Assembly: GCA_026122225.1 (NCBI GenBank)
Contig: JANEZZ010002205.1
Span: forward strand, 806,001 to 870,000
Source of the DNA: Heloderma charlesbogerti
Taxonomy: Eukaryota; Chordata; Lepidosauria; Squamata; Helodermatidae
Direction: 5' to 3'
DNA: 64,000 bases
The notes under the pieces were generated by a model, which saw only the letters and a list, made by a program, of their open reading frames with translations, made no database searches and had not been told where the DNA came from. Shown here piece after piece: positions 1 to 9,978 of the stretch. A program made the position numbers and the translations under genes. Position 1 is the first letter of the stretch. Each line of letters opens with the position of its first letter.

Positions 1-100
1 TGGATGAGCCCTGTGACCTGCCCCAGGCCACATAGCGGAGAAGCAAGACTTAAACCAGGGACTTTGTGATTCATAGACACAATTGTCACCATCATCTCAC
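1..100 (-). mobile_element. MIR-like core-SINE fragment
   Basis: Read on the minus strand this stretch has the order expected of a tRNA-derived core-SINE: a degenerate box B (TGGTTTAAGTC), then a segment like the MIR core (GTGGCCT, GGGCAGGTCACAG). It is old, and the left end is cut by the window edge. Other copies of this general type are at 2812-3224, 5725-5916, 9720-9938 and 35600-35822. Confidence 0.4.
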
Positions 101-299
101 TGTTGAATGCAAAAACAGAGTGTGACTGCATCATCTTGCACACAAACACACAAACAGACACATCTGCTGTCCAGATCACAGGAAGTAATCGTTCTATCCC
201 ACAGATGTCAGAGTGCATCTGGAGGACCAGGTCCAGTTCTGGGTGCTATATTTTAAGAAGGACATCGACAAAGTGGAGAATGCCCAGAGCGGGCAACCT

Positions 300-1090
300 G
301 GATGGTGAAGAGTCTGCAAGCCAAGTCCTATGAGGAGCAGTTGAAAGAGCTGGGCATATTTAGCCCAGAGAAGAGAAGATTAAGAGGAGACGTGATAGTG
401 GTCTTCAAATACCTGAAGGAGTGTCATACAGAAGGAGACTTGCGTGCTTGTGCATTGGTTCTAGTCCTGTCCAGAAGGCGGGACCAAAACCAATGAGAAG
501 AAATAGCAGGGAAACAGATTTCGGCTGAACATTAAAAAGGAATATCCTTAACAGTAAGAGCTATTTGACACTGGAATAGATTGGCTTGGGAGACTGTCGG
601 TGTCCTTCATTGGAAGTATTGAAATAGAGGCTAGACTGCCAACTGTCAAGGATGCTGTTGTTGCAAGGTTCTACACTGAACAGGCGGCTGAGTAGATGAC
701 CTCTAAAAAGGTAAAAAGGTAAAGGTGTCCCCAACCAGTTGTGTCCGACTCTAGGGTGCGGTGCTCATCCCTTTTTCTAAGCCGAAGAGCCAGCACTGTC
801 CGAGGACGCTTCCGTGGTCATGTGGCCGGCATGACTGAACACCGAGGTGCACGGAACGCTGTTCCCTTTCCCGCCGAGGCGGTACCTATTTATCTACTTG
901 CAATTTCTTGCTTTCGAACTGCTAGGTTGGCAGGAGCTGGGACTGAAGACGGGAGCTCACTCCGTCACGCGGCACTCGGGTCTCGAACTGCTGACCTGCC
1001 GACCTTCCGGTCTGCAGTTCAGCGTCTTAACCACTAAGCCACCGCGACCTCTAGGGTACCTCTAAACTCTAATATTCCATTATTCTATAA
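300..1090 (+). mobile_element. CR1 LINE 3' end, interrupted by a SINE
   Basis: In frame, 302-440 reads like the C-terminal end of CR1 reverse transcriptase ([26 protein letters not shown]), also seen in the copies at 25.9 kb and 43.9 kb. It continues through the CR1 3' UTR to the terminal ATTCTAT motif near 1078. A SINE at 706-1045 splits it, and the CR1 text resumes after the duplicated GACCTCTA. It is 5'-truncated and non-functional. Confidence 0.75.
706..1045 (-). mobile_element. Sauria-type SINE, full length
   Basis: This is a tRNA-derived SINE read leftwards from 1045. It has a pol III box A (TGGCTTAGTGG, complement of 1031-1041) and a box B (CAGTTCGAGACCC, complement of 978-990). The tail AGAGTCGGACACAACTGG (complement of 735-752) closely matches the 3' end of the BovB LINEs in this window, such as 3106-3123. 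An 8-bp target duplication GACCTCTA flanks it at 698-705 and 1046-1053. Sauria SINEs are known to borrow BovB 3' tails, so they use the BovB reverse transcriptase in trans. The insertion lies inside a CR1 copy and is therefore younger than that copy. Confidence 0.85.
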
Positions 1091-1214
1091 GTTGCAAGGT
1101 GTTTGAACGCGAAGTAGTTGTGTGGAGCAGAAAGGATCTAAACCAAAAATCAGCATGGCATTGCACAGACTTCCAGTCCGTTTCTGGGCCCAGTTTAAAG
1201 AAAGTGGTGGTATT

Positions 1215-1345
1215 AACTTTTAAAGCCCCAATTGGCTTGGGGCCAGGTTACCGGAAGGACCATCTCCTCCCATAGATATCCTCAGGTCACCTTCAGAGAC
1301 CCCCTTCTGGGTGGCAATCATGTTGGTGCTACAATGAAGACATAT
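1215..1345 (+). mobile_element. L2-type LINE fragment
   Basis: The text resembles the C-terminal/3' UTR part of L2-type LINEs in reptiles (TGGCTTGGGGCCAGG, then GGAAGGACCATCTCCTCCC). It is short and diverged, with no intact reading frame. Confidence 0.35.
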
Positions 1346-2811
1346 TTTAAAACTGAAAGGGGAGGGGGATATTGGCTCTCAGCTTCTCACTAGCCCACAG
1401 AGTTCTAGCAATTCGGGCTTTTAATGCCAGATGCATCAACCCAGAATTGACTGCCAACCTGTTTCTATGCTGAAATAACTAACACAGATCAGTGAGTCAC
1501 TCGGGCCTGATTTACACATGCAGGGAAATGAGTGAGAGCGAGCTGGGAGAAATGACTGCACCCCTTCAAATCGAAGGAGCCTTTTTCTTCAGGGTTTGCA
1601 TGCTTCTCCATGCTCCCAGAAAAATGTCTCCCTGTGCAAACAGAACATTGGTACATGAGAGAGTTTCTAGAACAATCCCTCTATTTTCAGGGAGTTTTTA
1701 AACATAAATATGATTCAAAAATGTGATTGTGCAGCTACAGTGTAAAGCGATGCCATCTGTCACCACAGCACTAGAAGCTTCCTTCCTGAGGTGCTAGCTT
1801 TCTAGGTGCAAGGATGTATTTATTTTTTCAAGTAAGAGGAGCATTCAAAAGCCCACATATAATATCAACAGAGATGGCCCATTCTGCTTCCTCATTTTGC
1901 TGCATTCTGTTTCAGACTGCTTTTAATTTAGAGGGTACGTTAGGGTTTTATTACGTTCCCCTCATTGTTCTGTTTCTAGACTGCATGCTAAATTGGCTGA
2001 TTATACTGAAACTACTTTATTGCCTTTTTACTGCTTTGTTTTTTAAAAAGTTCTTGCTGCCTGTTTTGTAATTTTTAATGTTGATATGGGTTTAAGTTGA
2101 TTTTTATCATCATTTTTGTATGCGGCCTTAAGAAAATTTGTATTTTTAAAGGTAGCTTATATATGTGTAACATAATTTTTTTTAAAAAAATCACAAACGA
2201 GATGGAATTTGAACTGCAACTTCCCATCCCAGAGCTCTCACCTCTAAGCACTACAAGATACTAGTTATTAAGGCACAGACTTTCCCATGAGAAAACCTGG
2301 AATGTTACCCTTGGTCTTGACTCTGCGCCCTTGAACAGAATAGGTCAAGAAGAAATGAAGTATTAAAACACATAATGAAAGCACATGGTTGGCACACAGG
2401 GTAAGCATAAAGACTCGTCAATTGGAACACCCAACACCTTCCCAACTATAAGTAGGGATGTTCCAGGATTTTTTTCAGTCCTTATTTTTTAGCATGCTGA
2501 CCTGATTCACACTTTTAATGGACTAATAAGTTGCCATTTTTTTTTTCGTTCTCTGAATGTTGCTATATAGATTTGGCTCAAAAAACATACCAAAATGCAC
2601 GTGCCCATATACACACTAAAAAGTGTTCAGAAATGAGCATTTTAGCATAAAATGCATGCAAAAACAAGTATTTTGTGAAAAGGTAAGTTTAAAAATAATG
2701 TGAACTTTCATGTGTGTGTGTGTGTGTTTAAATTGCAGATTGATGTAGAAATAGGATGGACTAGACTTATGAATGAATACGTATGAAACTAACAAAGACC
2801 TATCTGTCCAA
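1346..2811. other. AT-rich intergenic stretch, no gene seen
   Basis: I recognise no exon, RNA gene or clear repeat here. The part from about 1900 to 2170 is T-rich and may be an eroded LINE 3' UTR. A short (TG)n tract lies near 2710-2727. Confidence 0.5.
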
Positions 2812-3224
2812 AGGTGAAGTGGTTAGTGTCATGCTAGGACTGGGAAGACCTGGGTTCAAATCTCCACTCAGCCATGAAACTCACCAGGTGACTTGGAGCC
2901 CACAGCTATATCTTTTAGCCTAATCTAAAACTCACTGGAAAAGACCCTGATGCTGGGAAAGATTGAAGGCAAAAGGAGAAGGGGACGGCAGAGGATGAGA
3001 TGGCTAGATAGCATCACCGATGCAATGAATATGAACTTGAGCACGCTCCGGGAGAGAGCGCAGGACAGGAAGGCCTGGCGTGCGATGGTCCATGGGGTCA
3101 CGAAGAGTCGGACACGACTGAACGACTGAACAACAACCTCTCGCAGGGTTGTGAAGATAAAAGAGGGGGGACACCCTGTATGCCCCCCTGAACTCCTTGG
3201 AAGAAAGGTGGGATATAAATGTAA
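2812..3224 (+). mobile_element. tRNA-derived core-SINE, interrupted by BovB
   Basis: The left part (2812-2928) has a tRNA-like head with box B GGGTTCAAATCTCC at 2852-2865, followed by a MIR-like core (CAGCCATGAAACTCAC, GGTGACTTGG). The right part (3138-3224) supplies the remainder (CTCGCAGGGTTGTGAAGATAAAA, then GGTGGGATATAAATGTAA). The two halves match the uninterrupted copy at 35600-35822, so the BovB fragment at 2928-3137 is a later insertion. Confidence 0.65.
2928..3137 (+). mobile_element. RTE-BovB LINE, 3' terminal fragment
   Basis: This is about 210 bp of the extreme 3' end of BovB. It includes the codons for the RT C-terminus (RRRGRQRMRWLDSITDAMNM, then a KSRTRLND-like end) and the short AACAACAA tail. 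It is severely 5'-truncated, as is typical for RTE insertions. The end matches the copies at 31800-32030 and, inverted, 41935-42120. Confidence 0.85.
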
Positions 3225-3757
3225 CAGGCAAGACATTTATAGACATGGAAGTGAAAGACACCCACAAAAAGTGGTGCAGGTATTATGTGTGCTTTGCTCC
3301 CTAATAAACCCACCACACTTGGGTTTTTATGCTGCATTATATTTTTATATTACTGTTTCTCTGTTTGACAGTAACTGAATTTGATTCTATCCTGCAAGTC
3401 CCCCTGGACACTGTGCATGAATACTGATAACAAAGAATAAAATAGTATCTAGCAGGTAAATCTGCTCCAGGTTGTCAGGAAATTGCACGCAGATCACCGT
3501 TCAAGCACGCACACCTTATTTTTGTACAAGTTGAGACAAGAATCGTGCTCTGTACATCATGGCACCGGGCGGCATCTCTCTGTCATCTGAAGGCGTGGAA
3601 AGATTTCCTCACAGCTACACTTACACACACCCCTGCAGGCTCCTCCTCTTTGGAACCTTTGCCACCAATCAAAATCGAAGGACTCTGCCCTGTTCCCCTG
3701 CCGAATGGCCTCCCATTCAGTTTTTTTGAAATACACTTCCCAAATGCAGCTCATTCT
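3225..3757. other. Unassigned intergenic stretch
   Basis: No gene or recognised repeat is visible. Open frames here carry no known domain and lack context as exons. Confidence 0.5.
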
Positions 3758-3945
3758 GCAGCACAAGTAAATCCCTGCAGCACAAGTAAACCCCTGCCTT
3801 CGCTCCTTAAAGGGTCTTTTGGAGCACAAGTAAACCCCTGCCTTCGCTCCTTAAAGGGTCTTTTGCAACAGAAGTAAACCCCTGCCTTCGCTTCTCTTTT
3901 GCAGCACAAGTAAATCCCTGCCTTTGCACCTTAAAGGGTCTTGGG
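3758..3945. repeat. Minisatellite, about 45-bp unit
   Basis: About four imperfect tandem copies share the cores GCACAAGTAAACCCCTGCC and CTTAAAGGGTCTTTTG. One copy is internally shortened. It has no coding potential. Confidence 0.8.
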
Positions 3946-4607
3946 TAACTTGGCTGGGAAAGACCAGCTGCCAGCTAGAATAGCTGCATGGACTAGTGGG
4001 CAGAGTTAGGGTGCTTCCAGACAAAGCTTTTAAGGTGCAATCCCTCTGCCTCATTCATGGGATTTTATGGGGGTTCCAGACTGAGCGGTCATCTGCTTGT
4101 AACTCTGTGTTTTCTCACCCCTTCTTCGGTCTTTTCTCATACAGTGGAAAACCCATTAAGGAAGAAAAGGCAGAAGGGCTGCACAGTACCTTCTGATGGT
4201 TAGCGCTAGGACCCCTTGGCGTGGAAGCACCCTTAGCAGAAAGCAAATCTTTTGAGAGGGTCTCAGCTTGGGCAGAAATGAACCAGCCCTGCAGACTCCA
4301 GGAGGTAGAAATGGACTCAGCTAGCCCTTCTGCAGTCCTTCATGTAATAATGCATAATTTAATGCAAGATGTGGCAATGCACACAGGCATAGATGCCTTT
4401 AAAGGGGGAATTAGACGGATTGATGGAGGATATGGCTATTGATGGCTGCAAGTCATGATGAGTAAGTAGAACCTCCATGCTCAAAGCCAGTCTATCTCCA
4501 AATACCAGTTACTTGGGAACAACAGTGTGGGTGGGGGAGACGGTTGACTTCACCCCTGCTTGTGTGCTTTCCTATGGTAGCTGGCCACTGTGGGAGAACC
4601 AGACTAA

Positions 4608-4740
4608 GGGTGCAATCCTATGCATGTTTAGACAGAAGAAAGGCCTGCAACTCCCAGCATGCCCCAGCTAGCCATGCTGGCTGGGAAATGCTGGGAGTCG
4701 CAGGCCTTTCTTCTGTCTAAACATGCATAGGATCGCACCT
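4608..4740. mobile_element. Palindromic MITE with TAA flanks
   Basis: The left arm (from GGGTGCAATCCTATGCATG at 4608) and the right arm (ending CATGCATAGGATCGCACCT at 4740) are near-perfect inverted copies about 57 bp long around a short centre. Both ends are followed outward by TAA (4605-4607 and 4741-4743), which would fit a 3-bp duplication of the PIF/Harbinger type. Related ends appear near 17396-17580, 24320-24771 and, interrupted, 22960-23985. Confidence 0.6.
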
Positions 4741-5232
4741 TAAATGACCTTTGGTATGACCCAACAGGGGACTCCTTCCTCTCTTCTGGGTCTCTGCACC
4801 GTCCATTCTGACAGGGGACAGGCCCGAATTGAATCCCACAGCATCCAACAGAGCCAGAAGGGAGTCATGACTAACTTAAGTCCCATTCATTTCTATGGGT
4901 CTACTCTAGGTGGGACAAAGATTGGATACTACCCCATCTCTGTGCCTGCAGGCTATCTTTTCATCGTTCCCCAGAAAGAACAGCTCCCCAGAATAGACAG
5001 GAGCTGTCTGGATTGGGAAGGGGCTGGGATGAGGTTTTTAGGTCCACAGGAAGGAAGATATATCACCAGGTAGCTTTGCAGGCTGGAGCGCCTCTCAGTT
5101 TAAAGCCAATTCACTCGCCCATCAAGGGCTGAATGCCTTCCAATAACCGGTCAGGTGTCACTCCGTTCAATCAGGGCGTTGGAGATCAACCCCTCCCTGG
5201 GTGTGATAATTGCTCCCTTTTCATTTGCATAC

Positions 5233-5234
<2 letters not shown>

Positions 5235-5303
<69 letters not shown>
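5235..5303. repeat. (GT)n(AT)n microsatellite
   Basis: A GT run passes directly into an AT run. The long peptide frames over it are artefacts. Confidence 0.95.
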
Positions 5304-5313
<10 letters not shown>

Positions 5314-5344
5314 ATACACGCAAGATGAACGCCTCGTTCAGAAA

Positions 5345-5430
5345 GGTGCAGTTGCCTCCAGTTCTTTTGCACAAGTATGGGCAGGCTTAAGTTGCCTCCA
5401 GTTCTTTTGCACAAGTATGGGCAGGCTTAA
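5345..5430. repeat. Tandem duplication, 43-bp unit
   Basis: Two adjacent, essentially identical copies share AGTTGCCTCCAGTTCTTTTG and GTATGGGCAGGCTTAAGT. They appear recent because no mismatch is visible. Confidence 0.85.
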
Positions 5431-5503
5431 GTCCCCTCTAGGGAAAGCGGGGGGGGGGGGGGAGGAATCAAGCCGATGGAGCTCAGAGCAGTGAAGGCTG
5501 GTG

Positions 5504-5684
5504 CTCCGATTTCGGTGGGGCTGTGCTTCCATCCTGGATGTCTATCACAACCAGCCAGGACTCTGAAGGAGCTCTCCGAGGTGCTGAACCCTACCCCCCA
5601 AACGGGTCCAGCACTTTGGATCGCTCCTTTAGAGTTCTGCCCGAAACCCAGAACGGAATCACAGCCCCACCGAAATCGAAGCCA
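5504..5684. mobile_element. Foldback element with about 20-bp inverted ends
   Basis: CGATTTCGGTGGGGCTGTG near 5507 and its exact complement near 5662 form inverted termini around about 140 bp. A diverged relative of the interior (CTCCTTTAGAGTTCTG) lies at about 16017-16032, so this is a dispersed family. The superfamily is unknown. Confidence 0.5.
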
Positions 5685-5724
5685 CCAGCCTCCGCTGACA
5701 ATCGGGCCATGGAGTTCCATTGCT

Positions 5725-5916
5725 TCACGCGCACGATCTAGCAGATCTCCTTACGACAACCCTGAAAGGTCGGACAGTATTGCCTCCCCCTCTCCCTTAT
5801 TGCAGATGGGAGGCAGAGAGTTGCTTAAAGGCCACCGAGAGAGCGAGCTCATGACCAGGCAGGGGCGAGATTCGAACCGGGGACTTCCCGGACGGTACGT
5901 CGGCTTTCAGCCCCGA
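5725..5916 (-). mobile_element. MIR-like core-SINE
   Basis: On the minus strand it has a good box B (GGTTCGAATCTCGCC, complement near 5870-5884) and then a core region ending TTTCAGGGTTGTCGTAAGG. It lies just outside the DHRS3 first exon, on the intron side. Confidence 0.5.
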
Positions 5917-5976
5917 TGATGCTCCAGTCACCAGCTCAACGGAGTTGGTTTGCCCTGCTGCAAGGGCAGGGGTAGG

Positions 5977-6006
5977 AGTGTGTGTGTGTGTGTGTGAGAG
6001 AGAAAG

Positions 6007-6058
<52 letters not shown>
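5977..6058. repeat. (GT)n(GA)n microsatellite in DHRS3 intron 1
   Basis: A GT run is followed by GAAA and GA runs, about 110 bp inside the intron from the DHRS3 exon 1 donor. Confidence 0.95.
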
Positions 6059-6059
<1 letters not shown>

Positions 6060-6168
6060 AAGGCAGCTAGATGACAATTTCAGGTGTGACCCCCCCACCG
6101 GACTTCCCAGTCTTTTCTCTACAGACTCCCGCCCCCCCCCCAGTTCCAATCCATCCCGGAGAGCTCAC

Positions 6169-6363
6169 CTTTCGAGACCCTCGTTTAGCAAACTCCATGG
6201 CCAGGTGGCGTCCGATGCCTCTGCCCCCTCCGGTGATCAGCACGCTGTCTCCGGCCAAGTCCCGGAGTCTGGCGGGCAGCACCGTGCACACGAGCGCCTT
6301 CACCACCGAGCAGAACATTTGGACCAGGAAAAGCAGCAAAGCGCCCAGCCATTTCCAGACCAT
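6169..6363 (-). CDS. DHRS3: DHRS3 (retSDR1) coding exon 1
   Basis: This exon encodes the first 65 residues of dehydrogenase/reductase 3, an NADPH-dependent short-chain dehydrogenase/reductase that reduces all-trans-retinaldehyde to retinol at ER and lipid-droplet membranes and so limits retinoic acid formation. The ATG is at 6363-6361. Residues 1-30 form a hydrophobic N-terminal anchor starting [10 protein letters not shown]. Residues 42-52 carry [11 protein letters not shown], the beta1 strand and Rossmann TGxxxGIG cofactor loop. The start of the first helix follows (residues 53-65, ending FAKRGSRK). The residues align closely with the human DHRS3 N-terminus as I remember it. The exon ends at codon 65 in phase 0, with the splice donor GTGAGC at 6168-6163. 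Later exons are not found in 1-6168 and should lie left of the window. The catalytic Ser/Tyr/Lys residues are therefore not visible here. Confidence 0.93.
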
Positions 6364-6584
6364 CCTCTTCCGCCCGGGAGAAGAAGCACAATGGATCGCG
6401 GTTCGCCCCTTGAGAAGACAGAAGGAAGGGGTGTCTTCCCCCCGAAAGGGGGTTCGAATCCTCTGCAGACACCGCCTCTGCACGCGCACCCCGCGCAAAA
6501 AAGAGTCGAGTGGAGCAAGCCTGCGCAAAGTGCCGCAGGAGGCGAAAGACGCTCCTCCGGTTTCTCCTCGCCTGTTTGTGTGTC

Positions 6585-6654
<70 letters not shown>
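6585..6654. repeat. (AAT)n microsatellite upstream of the DHRS3 ATG
   Basis: About 23 uninterrupted AAT units lie 222 bp upstream of the DHRS3 start codon. They would be inside the 5' UTR if the TATA candidate at 7309-7315 is used. In the mRNA they would read as an ATT/UUA-type repeat. Confidence 0.95.
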
Positions 6655-6655
<1 letters not shown>

Positions 6656-7308
6656 AGTTAAAGGTGGTTGGGAACTGGCTTGAAAGAGAGAGCTCCGAAT
6701 CTGGAAGGTGCCAAGAGAAAAAGAGAAGTCACCATTTGGAGAAGAAGCAAAAAGGCGCCCCGACCAGCTGCAGGCAGCAAAGAAGTTTGCAGACCAGCCC
6801 GAAGATTGAAATCCGGAGCGTTCCCCGACCCGGTCTGCAGAGGGCTTCCCCCGCCGCCTTTCTTTGCTTCTGCTTCTCCTCCTCCTCCTCCTCCTACGCC
6901 AAAACCGGAGTCACGCCGGGAGCCCCGGAGGCAGGTCTGCAGGGGAAGCCGGCCGCTCGTTCCAGACAGCTCGCGGCTCTCTTCTGGGGAGTTCGGGAAA
7001 TCGCTCGCGGAAAGGGAGACTTTGGGAAGGAGCTTGGGGGGGGGGGGAGAAGGGGAAAAAAAAGCAAAAGCGACGCAGGTCCCTCCCCCTTCTATACATA
7101 AAGATCTGCAGACTTCGCTCTCGCTCTCTCCCCCCCGGGCTTGCGCAGAGAGGGAGGGGGGAGCCCCCTTCGCCTCTGCTCTCTCGCTCCGGATTCTCCC
7201 CTCCAAGGGAACGAGTCCTGCCCGGCGTTTCGAGCGGCCTGTGGCCGGCCGGCCCTTCCGGGACGCTCCCTTATCTGCCTTCCGCGGCTCTTTCGCACTC
7301 CGGGCAGG

Positions 7309-7315
7309 TTTTATA
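7309..7315 (-). promoter_or_regulatory. TATA-box candidate for DHRS3
   Basis: The minus strand reads GGGGGTATAAAACCTG. It is the clearest TATAAAA in the GC-rich island and points toward DHRS3 exon 1, about 950 bp upstream of the ATG. That implies a long 5' UTR or an upstream non-coding exon, so the real start could be closer to the ATG. This is inference only. Confidence 0.35.
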
Positions 7316-7874
7316 CCCCCATTGAGCCTGATGGACAGCTAAAGTGTCGTGGGGGGGGAGGAGGGGGGAGGAATAAGATCGCCCTTCTGGGTCCGTCAGT
7401 GGCTGCCTGGGCTGCCCCCGCCCGCCCCCGGCTTCGCATCCACAAAACACACAACTCCCAGAGAGAGAGGCTCGCTCGCTCCTCCAGCTTGCAAGCCCGG
7501 ACTCGCCGCATGCCACCGCCGGGCCTGCACAGCTGTAATTCAAGCACTTTGTAACTTTGCAACACGGGGGAGCCCCTCTCCCGTTGGAAGCGGCAGCGTG
7601 AGGCCGATGAGCGGCAGCCCCGCTACTCCCAGACCCGCTTCGCGAGCTGAGGGCAGAGACGGGCTGGGGGAGAGCAGCGGTGGTCCCGAAGTCCCGCTGG
7701 GCGTTCCCGGCCCCTCCGCTGCCTGCTGCGACCGGCCCAGTGCCCAAGGCTGCCCCCCGGCTCCGTTCCTTCGGAGGCAACTTCGCCGTGAAAGGCGGGC
7801 TGCAGGACACCTCCATAGCAAAATCAGCAGGTTGACCCTCTCAGGGAGACGTGGCCCATTCAGCAAACCGGCCT

Positions 7875-7959
7875 TCTCCCAACCCTGTGCCCTCCAGATG
7901 TTTTGGATGGCAATTCCCAGCATCCCCCAGCACATCTGGAGGGTGCCAGGTTGGGGGAG
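7875..7959. mobile_element. Small palindromic MITE
   Basis: The ends CCTCCAGATGTTTTGG and ACATCTGGAGGGTGCCAGG are inverted copies. The same family recurs at 18077-18188 and 25326-25451. Confidence 0.6.
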
Positions 7960-7982
7960 GCTGCAGTAAACATCCCCCTACC

Positions 7983-9276
7983 TGCTGTGCTTCTACTTGG
8001 CTACCTGTGCTTCTACTTGTGCTTCTACCTGGCTACCTGTGCCTCTACCTGGCTACCTGTGCTTCTACCTCTGCCTCTACCTGGCTTCTACCTGGCTACC
8101 TGTGCTTCTGCCTGTGCTTCTACTTGGCTACCTGTGCTTCTACCTGGCTACCTGTGCTTCTACCTAGCTTCTACCTGGCTACCTGTGCTTCTACCTGTGC
8201 TTTTACCTGGCTACCTGTGCTTCTACCTGTGCTTCTACCTGGCTATCTGTGCTTCTACCTGTGCCTCTACCTGGCTTCTACCTGGCTACTTGTGCTTCTA
8301 TCTGTGCTTCTACCTGTGCCTCTACCTGTGCTTCTACTTGGCTACCTGTGCCTCTACCTGTGCTTCTACTTGGCTACCTGTGCCTCTACCTGTGCTTCTA
8401 CCTGGCTACCTGTGCCTCTACCTGGCTTCTACCTGGCTACCTGTGCTTCTACCTGTGCCTCTACCTGGCTTCTACCTGGCTACCTGTGCTTCTGTCTGTG
8501 CTTCTACCTGGCTACCTGTGCTTCTACCTGTGCCTCTACCTGGCTTCTACCTGGCTACCTGTGCTTCTATCTGTGCTTCTACCTGGCTACCTGTGCCTCT
8601 CCCTGTGCTTCTACTTGGCTACCTGTGCTTCTACCTGGCTACCTGTGCTTCTACCTAGCTTCTACCTGGCTACCTGTGCTTCTACCTAGCTTCTACCTGG
8701 CTACCTGTGCTTCTACCTGGCTACCTGTGCTTCTACCTGTGCTTTTACCTGGCTACCTGTGATTCTACCTAGCTTCTACCTGGCTACCTGTGCTTCTACC
8801 TGGCTATCTGTGCTTCTACCTGTGCTTCTACCTGGCTACCTGTGCTTCTATCTGTGGTTCTACCTGGCTACCTGTGCCTCTACCTGTGCCTCTACCCAGC
8901 TACCTGTGCTTCTATCTGTGCTTCTACCTGGCTACCTGTGCCTCTACCTGTGCCTCTACCTGTGCCTCTACCTGGCTTCTGCCTGGCTACCTGTGCCTCT
9001 ACCTGGCTTCTACTTAGCTACCTGTGCGTCTACCTGTGCTTCTACCTGGCTACCTGTGCCTCTACCTGTGCCTCTACCTGGCTTCTACCTGGCTACCTGT
9101 GCTTCTACCTGTGCTTCTACCTGTGCCTCTACCTGGCTTCTACCTGGCTACCTGTGCTTCTACCTGGCTACCTGTGCTTCTACCTGTGCCTCTACCTGGC
9201 TTCTACCTGGCTATCTGTGCTTCTACCTGGCTTCTACCTGGCTACCTGTGCTTCTATCTGTGCTTCTACCTGGCAG
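7983..9276. repeat. 1.3-kb minisatellite upstream of DHRS3
   Basis: This is a continuous array of short variable blocks built from two cores, CTACCTGGCTACCTGTGCTT (20 bp) and CTACCTGTGCTT/CTACCTGTGCCT (12 bp), with occasional TTCTACCTAGC variants. Higher-order groups (GGCTTCTACCTGGCTACCTG) recur irregularly. All three plus-strand frames are open over long stretches (STWLPVLL-type repeats) simply because no stop codon occurs in the unit. I do not regard any as coding. The array starts about 1.6 kb upstream of the DHRS3 ATG. Confidence 0.95.
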
Positions 9277-9719
9277 AATCCTTGCCCATTGATCTGCTTG
9301 ATCCCAGAGGTGGGCAGGTAAGAGCCTCAGGATAAAGGGTTTGCCCCTTTCTTCCTTATAGGGCGATGACTAAATTGGGTTTTGTGGCTCAGAAAAGCCT
9401 GTCCCATGTCAGACCAACGGAGGCTATGAAAAAGGGGCTGCTTTATGCCACAGAGCGGCCTTTCCAAATCGCACATATTGCCTTGCTGGATCAGGCCCAA
9501 GGCTCATCCAGCTCAGCTTCCTGTCACCAGCAGTGGCCTCTGGAAGCCGTGGAGGCAACAACGGTCTCCTTTGTGCCCCAGCATCGGGAAAACACAGCTA
9601 TACTGCCACGGGACATGGGGGTTCCATTCTGAGTGGCTCCAACTCATAGCTGCCACCCTGAAGACAAGATGGATAAAACTGCTTTGTCCCGGTGATGGTG
9701 AGTCAATGCACACACATTT
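9277..9719. other. Unassigned intergenic stretch
   Basis: No gene is seen. It contains the phrase GTCCCATGTCAGACC followed by GCTGGATCAGGCCCAAGG, which looks like part of another dispersed repeat, but I cannot name it. Confidence 0.45.
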
Positions 9720-9938
9720 CTTTTGTGTGCAACACCGAGTTCCTCTGAGGAACTCGAGGTAGTGTGTGAGTGATTCGCCTCTCCTGCCACCCTGTTTTGT
9801 CCTCACAGCCCCGTCAAGTCGGTTAGGCTGAAGGAAAGTGGCTTGATCAAGGCTATGCAGTGAGCTTCATGGCTGAGGGGGGACTTGGACCCAGGTCTCC
9901 CCAATCCGAGTCTGGCCCTCTAACCGTGACATGACAGC
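9720..9938 (-). mobile_element. MIR-like core-SINE
   Basis: Read leftwards it has GGTTAGAGGGCCAGACT, a box-B-like ACCTGGGTCCAAGTCCCC, the core CAGCCATGAAGCTCACTG and a 3' part with CTCGAGTTCCTCAGAGG. The arrangement is the same as at 35600-35822, but more diverged. Confidence 0.55.
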
Positions 9939-9978
9939 AGCCACCTGAACGGACTTGCTGTGGCAGTTGCGTGAATTT

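Larger units (their letters stand above)
6100..7870 (-). promoter_or_regulatory. DHRS3: CpG-rich promoter/5' UTR region of DHRS3
   Basis: The interval around and upstream of DHRS3 exon 1 is much richer in GC and CpG than the rest of the window, with GC-box-like CCGCCCGCCCCC near 7420. It is the likely promoter island. Numerous long open frames on both strands here reflect GC composition, not genes. I see no convincing divergent plus-strand gene start. DHRS3 is known to be retinoic-acid-inducible, but I could not confidently place a direct-repeat RARE by eye. Confidence 0.75.

Noticed and set aside
1..6168. Search for DHRS3 exon 2 to the left of exon 1
   Set aside because: No frame resembling the next DHRS3 segment (catalytic SDR region) was seen; the intron probably extends beyond the window.
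6205..7816. Multiple overlapping 100-300 codon frames in the GC-rich region
   Set aside because: GC-rich CpG-island sequence lacks stops on both strands; only the DHRS3 frame shows a recognised protein and a splice donor.
7983..9276. CRISPR-like repeat array
   Set aside because: There are no constant repeats separated by unique spacers; the units are contiguous tandem repeats in a vertebrate genome.
7851..9335. Long leucine/tyrosine-rich frames (STWLPVLLPGYL repeats)
   Set aside because: They arise in all three plus frames from a stop-free minisatellite unit; there is no start context, domain or splice structure.
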